Source: Cyanobium sp. Morenito 9A2 | GTDB taxonomy: Bacteria; Cyanobacteriota; Cyanobacteriia; PCC-6307; Cyanobiaceae | Direction of reading: 5' to 3' | Assembly (NCBI RefSeq): GCF_024345575.1 | Contig: NZ_JAGQBJ010000008.1 | Coordinates: 1 to 64,000, forward strand | Length of the DNA: 64,000 nt | In this document: positions 57,791-64,000 of the stretch, in pieces | Layout: each line of letters starts with the position of its first letter | Position numbering within the stretch: position 1 is the stretch's first letter | Program-made: the position numbers and the translations under genes | The notes under the pieces: generated by a model | Databases searched by the model: none | The model's input: only the letters and a program-made list of their open reading frames with translations | What the model was told of the DNA's origin: nothing

Positions 57791-59353
57791 TCATGGCTCC
57801 AAAGGCAGGCTCTGGAGAGTGGTGCCCGGGTAGTAGCGCTTCAGGATCCGGGCGGCCAGCCAGCCCCGCTGGGCCAGATCGAGAGCCCCGGCCTGGGAGA
57901 GCCCAGCGCCGTGGCCAAAACCACCCCCCACCAGGCTCCATCGGCCTGGCCCCTCCGGTGTCACCACGAAGAGTGTGCTGGGCAACTGGCGGAACGTGCG
58001 CCGGATCGCATCGAAGCGCAGCACCAGCCCGCCCGCCTTGCCCCGCACCTCGAGGGCGAGCACCCGGCCGCTGGCCCCCCGCTCCAGCACGTTGAGCTGC
58101 TGGGGTTCCCCAACGGCGTTGGCCCGGGGGCCGAGGGCTGCCGTGATCCCGGCGCGATCGAGAGAGCGCTGCCACCGAAAGCGAGGATGAGCGGAGCCAT
58201 GGGCGCTGCTCCCCTCCATCAACAGCCGGCGCAGGCGGGCGGGTTCATTGAGGGGCACGGCAAAGCTGCGCTCAAACGCAGCCGGGCCGTCGGGGCGGGA
58301 CTTCAGATAGGGCAAGGGCTCTCCCCCCCAGGCCTCCTCGAACCCCGCCGCCATCCCGCCATTGCTGGCGTGGTAAACCGCATGAATGGGCCTCCCCTGC
58401 CAGAGCAACACCTGGGAGCGGGTGGCGTCGATCGCCCGGCGCACGCCCCCCCCCGCCTGGCGCGGATCGGCATAGACCTGGCACTGGGTGTCGGCGCAGA
58501 GGTGGTAACCATCCACCTGGAAACGATGACGGTTGCGCACAGCCCACGTGCGAGCCAGCACCGCCTGGGCCTCCAGGGCAGCGGCGGGGGCCCCGGCGCC
58601 GATCTCATGGGGCAACACCCCCTGGAGGTAGCGCTCCAGGGGCACCTGCTCGATCAGGCTCCAACTGCCGTAGGCATCGCTCTGCAGCCGGAACGGCCCC
58701 TTGAAGAGGCCACCGCCCCAGCGCAGCCCGGAAGGGGCACTCAGCTGCAGCGGGCCCTCCAGGACCTTGAAGCCACCGGGCTCTCGCAGGCCCAGCACCA
58801 GCCGATCCCGGACGACGGAACGCTGCTGGCGGGCCGCCAGGCGGGCGCCCCCAAGGCTGGGCGCCGGTGACTCTGGGCCACCCCAGACCTCCCAGTCGCC
58901 GGGATGGGCGATCACAGCGCTGACCCCCTGCTGCCGCCAGGCCTGGGCCACCTGTTCGGCGCGCTCGAAGCTGGGGAAGGGGCCCAGGATCGTGCGTTGG
59001 AGGCTGAGGGGCTCCTTGAGCGGCACCCGCCGCCAGAGCAGGTTCAGGCTGGAGCCCCTCCACTGGCGGCCTCTGGCATCGCTGAGCATCAGCGGGCCGG
59101 CCTGACTCTCAAGCTTCAGCGCCGGGGCGGTTGTGGGATCGACGCCTGGGCGAGGGCCCAGATGGGCAGCCAGGGCCACCCAGAGCACAGGCTCAGAGCG
59201 ATCCAGGGGCGGCGGCGGGGGCACCGGCCAGTGCACCTGGGAGGCGGCACGGCAGGCCTGGGTCAGCAGCAAAGACCCGCCCAGGGCCACTCCAGCAAGG
59301 AGCGCGGCCCAGTGGGTCGGGCGAAGCAGGGTGCGCAGCAACGGCGAAGACAT
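57791..59353 (-). CDS. SpoIID/LytB-domain protein
   Basis: 520 aa from ATG 59353. The N-terminal hydrophobic helix ([19 protein letters not shown]) is a signal anchor or lipoprotein-like signal with Cys near its end. A middle SPOR-like region ([22 protein letters not shown]) may bind denuded glycan. The SpoIID domain has [55 protein letters not shown] and a closing [23 protein letters not shown]. SpoIID is a lytic transglycosylase in Bacillus sporulation; non-sporing cyanobacteria carry homologues probably acting in peptidoglycan remodelling or heterocyst-like processes. An upstream in-frame extension overlaps the rpmI gene and is rejected. Confidence 0.9.
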   Translation of the reverse strand: MSSPLLRTLLRPTHWAALLAGVALGGSLLLTQACRAASQVHWPVPPPPPLDRSEPVLWVALAAHLGPRPGVDPTTAPALKLESQAGPLMLSDARGRQWRGSSLNLLWRRVPLKEPLSLQRTILGPFPSFERAEQVAQAWRQQGVSAVIAHPGDWEVWGGPESPAPSLGGARLAARQQRSVVRDRLVLGLREPGGFKVLEGPLQLSAPSGLRWGGGLFKGPFRLQSDAYGSWSLIEQVPLERYLQGVLPHEIGAGAPAAALEAQAVLARTWAVRNRHRFQVDGYHLCADTQCQVYADPRQAGGGVRRAIDATRSQVLLWQGRPIHAVYHASNGGMAAGFEEAWGGEPLPYLKSRPDGPAAFERSFAVPLNEPARLRRLLMEGSSAHGSAHPRFRWQRSLDRAGITAALGPRANAVGEPQQLNVLERGASGRVLALEVRGKAGGLVLRFDAIRRTFRQLPSTLFVVTPEGPGRWSLVGGGFGHGAGLSQAGALDLAQRGWLAARILKRYYPGTTLQSLPLEP

Positions 59354-59429
59354 CGACGAACAGGCGCCAGGGAGTTGGCGGAAGGCAGGTCCGCGTCGTA
59401 CTTTGCTTGTTTGTGCACGAGCGCGAGCA

Positions 59430-59630
59430 ATGCCGAAGCTGAAGACCCGCAAAGCTGCCGCCAAGCGGTTCAAGGCGACCGGCAGTGGGAAATTCATGCG
59501 CCGCCGCGCCTTCTTGAACCACCTGCTCGATCACAAGAGCCCCAAGCGCAAGCGCTATCTGGGCACCATGGCCGTCGTCGATGAGCGCGACGCCGACAAT
59601 GTGCGCGCCATGTTGCCCTACAGCGGCTAA
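59430..59630 (+). CDS. rpmI: 50S ribosomal protein L35
   Basis: 66 aa, standard length: [21 protein letters not shown], then [19 protein letters not shown]. Basic throughout, as expected for an rRNA-binding protein on the large subunit. It precedes rplT by 65 bp. The usual upstream partner infC is at 6.4 kb instead. Divergent from the SpoIID-domain gene with 76 bp between, so its promoter is compact. Confidence 0.98.
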   Translation: MPKLKTRKAAAKRFKATGSGKFMRRRAFLNHLLDHKSPKRKRYLGTMAVVDERDADNVRAMLPYSG

Positions 59631-59695
59631 GCCAGGCCGAGCGCGGCCACAGCCCATGCCGCGGTTCATTTTCCACCCTCTACTGAGATCCACCC

Positions 59696-60043
59696 ATGGC
59701 CCGCGTCAAAAGGGGCAACGTCGCCCGTAAACGCCGTAACAAGATCCTGCGTCTGGCCCGCGGCTTCCGCGGCGGCAACGGTTCCCTGTTCCGCACCGCC
59801 AACCAGCGGGTGATGAAGGCACTCTGCAACGCCTACCGCGATCGCCGTCGCCGCAAGCGTGACTTCCGCCGCCTGTGGATCGCCCGCATCAACGCGGCGG
59901 CTCGCCTGAACGGCCTGACCTACAGCAAACTGATCGGCGGCCTCAAGAAGGCTGAGGTTCAGCTCAACCGCAAGATGCTCGCCCAGCTCGCCGTCGTCGA
60001 TCCCAACAGCTTCAGCAGCGTGGTCAGCGCCGCCAAGGGCTGA
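59696..60043 (+). CDS. rplT: 50S ribosomal protein L20
   Basis: 115 aa: [61 protein letters not shown] and [13 protein letters not shown]. It binds 23S rRNA early in 50S assembly. In E. coli L20 represses its own operon; no such site was recognised here. It is followed after 22 bp by the Ycf37-like gene. Confidence 0.98.
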   Translation: MARVKRGNVARKRRNKILRLARGFRGGNGSLFRTANQRVMKALCNAYRDRRRRKRDFRRLWIARINAAARLNGLTYSKLIGGLKKAEVQLNRKMLAQLAVVDPNSFSSVVSAAKG

Positions 60044-60065
60044 ACCATCACCCGATAGGCCCCGA

Positions 60066-60650
60066 ATGGATCTGCTCCTTCCCCAGGCCTACCTCCTCGG
60101 TCTGATCGTTTTGCTGGCAGGGGCGGCCGTGGTAGTCGGCCGCCAGATTCTGCGGGTGCGCAAGGACGAACGAGCCTTGATTCGCCTGGAGGAGAAGGGC
60201 AAGACCGGCTCCTCAAGCTCCGCCGAACTCTACGAACTGGGCTCAGTCCAGCTGCGCAAACGCCTCTACAGCCAGGCGGCAGCCAACCTCAAACTGGCCG
60301 CCAAACGGGCGGAAGGGGAGCCCGCCGAGGCCCAGGCCGTGATCCAGAACGCCCTTGGTTTCGCCCTGGCAGCCCAGAGCAATTACGCCACGGCGATCAA
60401 GCACTACCGCTCCGCCCTGCGCTCGAAGCCCAATTATCCGGTCGCCCTCAACAACCTGGCCTACGCCCTGGAACGCCAGCGCCAACCCGATGAGGCAAAA
60501 AGCCTCTATGAAAAGGTGCTGCAGCTGGACGGGGCCAACAAAACCGCTCGCAAACGACTTCAGAGCCTTGAGCGCAAGCGGGGTGTGCCCCTGGCTCCCC
60601 TGGGCGACAGCGAAAAGAAACCCGGCTCCCCCTTCAACACCAAGGACTGA
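60066..60650 (+). CDS. Membrane-anchored TPR protein, Ycf37-like
   Basis: 194 aa. One N-terminal transmembrane helix (AYLLGLIVLLAGAAVVVGRQIL) is followed by a basic stretch and three TPR units: AELYELGSVQLRKRLYSQAAANLKLA, VIQNALGFALAAQSNYATAIKHYRSAL, and VALNNLAYALERQRQPDEAKSLYEKVLQL. The layout and size resemble cyanobacterial Ycf37 (Slr0171), which aids photosystem I assembly at the thylakoid. The order rplT-TPR protein-thiG supports a conserved locus, but generic TPR proteins also fit, so the name is tentative. Confidence 0.7.
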   Translation: MDLLLPQAYLLGLIVLLAGAAVVVGRQILRVRKDERALIRLEEKGKTGSSSSAELYELGSVQLRKRLYSQAAANLKLAAKRAEGEPAEAQAVIQNALGFALAAQSNYATAIKHYRSALRSKPNYPVALNNLAYALERQRQPDEAKSLYEKVLQLDGANKTARKRLQSLERKRGVPLAPLGDSEKKPGSPFNTKD

Positions 60651-60742
60651 CAGCCTGGGAGAGGCTGGGTTGCTTCGTTTCAGAACCCTTGAAACCCCCG
60701 TCGGATTGAACCGTGCGTTTCAGCCCAGCGGGATTTGAAGCC

Positions 60743-61306
60743 TCACCAAAGCCCACGCACTGGCACCGCCCGGCGAACCACCGGGCGGGGCGCGGGGCGC
60801 GGGGGCTGCAGGTCGAGGACCCCACCGGGGTGGGTGAGACGCGGGGCATTCCAACCGGCCAGGTAGACCCCCTGCAGCCCCTGGAAAGCACCGCCCAGCT
60901 CAAGGGCCGAACCTGGGTTGCCCTCCAGGGGCAACAGATCCAGTTGATCCGACTTGGCGTTGAAATTGCCCTGCACCGGCGTGGTGACACCGGCCACGGT
61001 GAGTTCACCACGCAGGTCGAGCATCTGACCGATAGCGACCACCGATGACAGGCGCAACTCTGCCGGCACCACCTGACCATCGATGAACGACTGGTAGGTG
61101 CCGGTCCAGGTGCGGGGGATGCTGACCGCAAGATCCTGGGCCCGTGACGCTGGATCAAAGGTCTCCACCGGGCCAAGTTCGGACTGGAAAGCCGACATCG
61201 CTGAGGTGGGAGCCACCGCCGGTGCGTTGAACGGCACAACGCTGCCCACGGGGAGGGGAACGGCGGCCAGCAGCACGGGCATGGCGAAACTGAAATTGGG
61301 TGGCAT
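60743..61306 (-). CDS. Hypothetical secreted protein
   Basis: 187 aa from ATG 61306. MPPNFSFAMPVLLAAVPLPVG is a plausible signal peptide. The mature part has IPRTWTGTYQSFIDGQVVPAELRLSSVV, QMLDLRGELTVAG and LPLEGNPGSALELGGAFQGLQGVYLAGW, looking like a beta-rich single domain with a Trp-x-Gly-x-Tyr strand. It ends in a Pro/Arg-rich tail. The open frame extends upstream across the start of thiG to 61582, where a second signal-like segment ([19 protein letters not shown]) could be used if the start were GTG near 61425. No function assigned. Confidence 0.62.
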   Translation of the reverse strand: MPPNFSFAMPVLLAAVPLPVGSVVPFNAPAVAPTSAMSAFQSELGPVETFDPASRAQDLAVSIPRTWTGTYQSFIDGQVVPAELRLSSVVAIGQMLDLRGELTVAGVTTPVQGNFNAKSDQLDLLPLEGNPGSALELGGAFQGLQGVYLAGWNAPRLTHPGGVLDLQPPRPAPRPVVRRAVPVRGLW

Positions 61307-61358
61307 CAGGCTAAGAGTTGCAGTGCCAAACGGCAGCCCCGGGAAGTACGTTCGCTGA

Positions 61359-62258
61359 ATGGCCCCCTCCGCCGATCCCACCGCCACTGGCAAGAGCAGC
61401 GGCCCCGTCAGCAGCAGCCCCACCACCGAATTCGGTCCGACCGAAGGTGGCCCGGGAGGGGACGACGGCCTGGTGATTGGTGGACGACGCTTTTCAAGCC
61501 GGTTGATGACCGGTACTGGCAAGTACCCTTCGCTGGCGGTCATGCAGGCCAGCCTGGAATCCAGTGGCTGCTCCATCGTCACGGTGGCCGTGCGCCGGGT
61601 ACAGGCTGCCGCCAGTGGTCACCAAGGCCTGATCGAGGCAATCGACTGGAGCCGAATCTGGATGCTGCCGAACACCGCCGGCTGCGCGACGGCCGAAGAA
61701 GCCGTGCGGGTCGCCCGGCTGGGACGCGAGCTGGCGAAACTCGCGGGGCAGGAAGACAACGCCTTTGTGAAGCTGGAGGTGATCCCTGACAGCCGGCACC
61801 TGCTCCCCGACCCCTTTGGGACGTTGGAGGCCGCCGAGCGCCTGGTGGCCGAGGGCTTCATCGTGCTCCCCTACATCAATGCCGATCCGCTGCTGGCCAA
61901 GCGGCTGGAAGAGGTGGGCTGCGCCACTGTGATGCCACTTGGTTCTCCCATCGGTTCAGGCCAGGGCATCCGCAACGCCGCCAACATCGGGCTGATCATC
62001 GAAAACGCAGGAGTGCCGGTGGTGGTGGACGCCGGCATCGGTGTTCCAAGCGAAGCGGCCCAGGCGATGGAAATGGGGGCCGATGCGCTGCTGGTCAACA
62101 GCGCCATCGCCTTGGCCGGCGATCCTGTGGCCATGGCCCAGGCCATGGCCTGGGCCACCCGGGCGGGCCGCATCGCCTTTCGTTCTGGTCGCCTTCCTGT
62201 CCGTCCCAACGCCAGCCCAAGCTCTCCGACCCTGGGGCGCGTTGGCCAGGGGCCGTGA
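61359..62258 (+). CDS. thiG: Thiazole synthase
   Basis: 299 aa. The conserved enzyme begins [21 protein letters not shown] at ~residue 39. Core blocks: [39 protein letters not shown] with the Schiff-base Lys, [68 protein letters not shown]. It joins DXP, dehydroglycine and ThiS thiocarboxylate to make the thiazole of thiamine. The first ~38 residues are low-complexity and overlap the antisense secreted-protein frame. No TPP riboswitch is seen upstream. The tail past ~275 is variable. Confidence 0.95.
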   Translation: MAPSADPTATGKSSGPVSSSPTTEFGPTEGGPGGDDGLVIGGRRFSSRLMTGTGKYPSLAVMQASLESSGCSIVTVAVRRVQAAASGHQGLIEAIDWSRIWMLPNTAGCATAEEAVRVARLGRELAKLAGQEDNAFVKLEVIPDSRHLLPDPFGTLEAAERLVAEGFIVLPYINADPLLAKRLEEVGCATVMPLGSPIGSGQGIRNAANIGLIIENAGVPVVVDAGIGVPSEAAQAMEMGADALLVNSAIALAGDPVAMAQAMAWATRAGRIAFRSGRLPVRPNASPSSPTLGRVGQGP

Positions 62259-62333
62259 AGATCCGTGCCCACTGCTGCCAGCGCCCCTGTGGCGCTGCTT
62301 AGGTTCGCCGGACTCCGACGGACCCTCCCCTCG

Positions 62334-62501
62334 ATGGCAGTCACCAAGGAAGACGGCGGCAAGCTCAACGCCTTCGCCAAGGAACCGCCCATGCAGCTGA
62401 TCGAAGCGGGCAGTGGGCTCAGTCGCCCGTCGCTTCTGCTGGTGATCGGCGGCGGACTGCTGGTGGCGGTCCTGGTGGCGCTGGCCTTCATGGTGAGCTG
62501 A
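62334..62501 (+). CDS. ssl1498-family light-harvesting-like protein (Psb34 type)
   Basis: 55 aa from ATG 62334. The N-terminal motif GGKLNAFAKEPPMQ resembles the G-G-x-L-N-N-F-A-x-E-P signature shared by high-light-inducible proteins and Ssl1498/Psb34. One transmembrane helix (LLLVIGGGLLVAVLVALAFMV) follows; the chlorophyll-binding E-x-N-x-R motif of true Hlips is absent. Psb34 is a small protein bound to photosystem II assembly intermediates. It lies 75 bp after thiG and 84 bp before sqdB. Annotation is by motif. Confidence 0.72.
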   Translation: MAVTKEDGGKLNAFAKEPPMQLIEAGSGLSRPSLLLVIGGGLLVAVLVALAFMVS

Positions 62502-62585
62502 ACCCAGGGCAGGTTATGGGCCACACAGGATCCAGCGGAACGCCTGTAGTAGCTTCCCATCAGGGAGCAAGCGCTCGTTCTTGAG

Positions 62586-63791
62586 GTGTCAAGGGTGAAG
62601 GTACTCGTACTTGGCGGCGACGGCTTTTGCGGCTGGCCCTGCGCGGTCAATCTTGCCGAGACCGGCCACGACGTGCTGATCGTCGACAACCTGAGCCGGC
62701 GCAAGATCGACATCGACCTCGGGGTCGAATCGCTGACGCCGATCGCCACCATTCACGACCGTCTCAAGGCCTGGCGCGAGGTGGGCGGACGGCCGATCGA
62801 CTTCGTTTCGATCGACATCGCCCGCAACTACGCCCGCCTGCTGGATCTGCTGCGCAACGAACGTCCCCAGGCGATCGTCCACTTCGCCGAGCAGCGGGCT
62901 GCCCCGTACTCGATGAAGACGAGCACCACCAAGCGCTACACCGTCGACAACAACGTCAGCGGCACCAACAACCTGCTCTGCGCCATCGTCGAAAGCGGCA
63001 TCGAAACCCACATCGTCCACCTCGGAACGATGGGCGTCTACGGCTACGGCTCCCACCGGGGCGCCACCATTCCTGAGGGCTACCTCACCGTTGAAGTGCC
63101 CCAGCCCGATGGCAGCCGCTTCACCGAAAAGATCCTGCACCCCACCGATCCCGGCAGCGTTTATCACCTCACCAAGACGCTGGATCAGCTGCTCTTTTAT
63201 TACTACAACAAGAACGACGGTATCCGGGTCACCGATCTGCACCAGGGCATCGTCTGGGGCACCAACACCGAACTCACTGACCGCGATCCCCGGCTGGTCA
63301 ACCGTTTCGACTACGACGGCGACTACGGCACGGTGCTGAACCGCTTCCTGATTCAGGCGGCGATCGGTTATCCCCTCACCGTCCATGGCACCGGTGGCCA
63401 GACCCGCGCCTTCATCCACATCCGTGATTCGGTCAAGTGCGTTCAGCTGGCGATCGAAACGCCGCCCACGTCTGGTGAGAAGGTGCGGATCTTCAACCAG
63501 ATGACCGAAAGCCACCAGGTCAAGAATCTGGCCGAAAAAGTGGCCGCCCTGACGGGAGCCTCGATCAATTACCTGCCCAACCCCCGCAAGGAGGCAATCG
63601 AAAACGACCTTATCGTCGACAATCGCTGCCTGATCGATCTCGGCCTCAAGCCCACCACCCTCGATGGGGGCCTGCTCGCCGAAGTGGTGGATGTGGCCCG
63701 CCGCTGGGCCGACCGCTGCGACCGCTCGCGCATCCCCTGCGTTTCCGCCTGGACCAACTCCCAGGCCTCCGCCCTCAAGAGCCCGGTCTGA
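62586..63791 (+). CDS. sqdB: UDP-sulfoquinovose synthase
   Basis: 401 aa from GTG 62586 (GTG 62595 is an alternative that begins directly at the conserved VKVLVLGGDGFCGWPCA). An extended SDR with the glycine motif G-G-D-G-F-C-G-W, LIVDNLSRRKIDIDLG, IVHFAEQRAAPYSM, THIVHLGTMGVYGYG, the Tyr-x3-Lys pair in DPGSVYHLTKTLDQLLF, and TRAFIHIRDSVKC. It converts UDP-glucose and sulfite to UDP-sulfoquinovose, the head-group donor for the thylakoid sulfolipid SQDG. sqdX follows after 27 bp. Confidence 0.97.
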   Translation: MSRVKVLVLGGDGFCGWPCAVNLAETGHDVLIVDNLSRRKIDIDLGVESLTPIATIHDRLKAWREVGGRPIDFVSIDIARNYARLLDLLRNERPQAIVHFAEQRAAPYSMKTSTTKRYTVDNNVSGTNNLLCAIVESGIETHIVHLGTMGVYGYGSHRGATIPEGYLTVEVPQPDGSRFTEKILHPTDPGSVYHLTKTLDQLLFYYYNKNDGIRVTDLHQGIVWGTNTELTDRDPRLVNRFDYDGDYGTVLNRFLIQAAIGYPLTVHGTGGQTRAFIHIRDSVKCVQLAIETPPTSGEKVRIFNQMTESHQVKNLAEKVAALTGASINYLPNPRKEAIENDLIVDNRCLIDLGLKPTTLDGGLLAEVVDVARRWADRCDRSRIPCVSAWTNSQASALKSPV

Positions 63792-63818
63792 TCCAGCCCA
63801 TCCCCTCGAGCGGCACCC

Positions 63819-64000
63819 TTGAAGATCGCGCTGTTCACTGAGACTTTCCTGCCGAAGGTCGATGGCATCGTCACCCGTCTGAGCAAGACGATCGAGCACC
63901 TGGTAGCCGCCGGCGACGAGGTGCTGGTCTTCTGCCCTGAGGGTGCGCCGGAGCACTACATGGGAGCGCAGGTGATCGGGGTGCCGGCGATCCCCCTGCC
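63819..64000 (+). CDS. sqdX: Sulfoquinovosyldiacylglycerol synthase, 5' part (runs off window)
   Basis: About 60 codons visible from TTG 63819: it opens KIALFTETFLPKVDGIVTRL, then EHLVAAGDEVLVFCPEGAPEHY. This N-terminus (F-T-E-T-F-x-P-K-x-D-G-I-V) is that of SqdX-type GT4 glycosyltransferases, which transfer sulfoquinovose from the product of the adjacent sqdB to diacylglycerol. The remainder lies beyond the right edge. Confidence 0.92.
   Translation, partial: MKIALFTETFLPKVDGIVTRLSKTIEHLVAAGDEVLVFCPEGAPEHYMGAQVIGVPAIPL

Noticed and set aside
60651-61358. TPP riboswitch upstream of thiG
   Set aside because: The CTGAGA and ACCTGATC-type core motifs are absent.

Overview
The window is part of a cyanobacterial chromosome, most likely from a high-GC picocyanobacterium of the Synechococcus/Cyanobium type. 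The evidence is psbZ (photosystem II), a small ssl1498/Psb34-type thylakoid protein, sqdB and the start of sqdX (sulfolipid synthesis), a Ycf23 homologue, a Ycf37-like TPR protein, a four-ACT aspartokinase, a probable monoglucosyldiacylglycerol synthase and a group 2 type sigma factor. Most of the sequence is GC-rich, with G or C at third codon positions, and is packed with core genes. Genus and species cannot be fixed from sequence alone.

Layout. 0-14 kb is core: the 5' end of a sigma factor gene, mgtE, a glutathione peroxidase, a gyrB/SH3/crcB/crcB operon, miaA, infC, a dienelactone-hydrolase-like protein, a GntR-type regulator, a decayed vapBC toxin-antitoxin pair overlapping cysE, secA, a GNAT acetyltransferase and tRNA-Gly(GCC). 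From about 14.1 to 28.3 kb lies a surface-polysaccharide island of visibly lower GC. It starts with an 0.85-kb gene-free stretch beside the tRNA. Then a rightward set of methyltransferase, glycosyltransferase and epimerase genes meets a leftward set (ABC-2 exporter wzm/wzt, TylF-type and other methyltransferases, a glycosyltransferase). The leftward set abuts ribH and psbZ with no gap, so exporter transcription may depend on core genes.

28.3-51.9 kb is core again: psbZ-ribH, mutS, cobH, holA, lysC, uvrB, a holin-like membrane protein, a Ycf23 homologue, tilS, a TPR protein, the asd-dapA-rnj operon, divergent tig-clpP-clpX, an LRAT-like protein and dnaX. Between 51.9 and 55.8 kb is a second lower-GC accessory block on the minus strand: a MinD/ParA-like ATPase, a glutaminase and a transmembrane Cache-HAMP-PAS sensor with no kinase domain. 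A perfect GTA-N8-TAC palindrome (the NtcA nitrogen-regulator consensus) lies 50 bp before the ATPase gene, with a -10-like hexamer at the canonical spacing. This is the best candidate here for an undescribed system: a nitrogen-controlled glutaminase module with its own partitioning-type ATPase and sensor.

55.9-64 kb returns to core: TerB-like protein, a membrane glycosyltransferase (probably the glucolipid synthase), a SpoIID-domain protein, rpmI-rplT-ycf37-like, a secreted protein, thiG, the ssl1498-type protein, sqdB and the 5' end of sqdX. No rRNA, CRISPR array, intact insertion sequence or prophage was seen. Functions rest on motif recognition by eye; start codons are choices, and alternatives are given where they matter.
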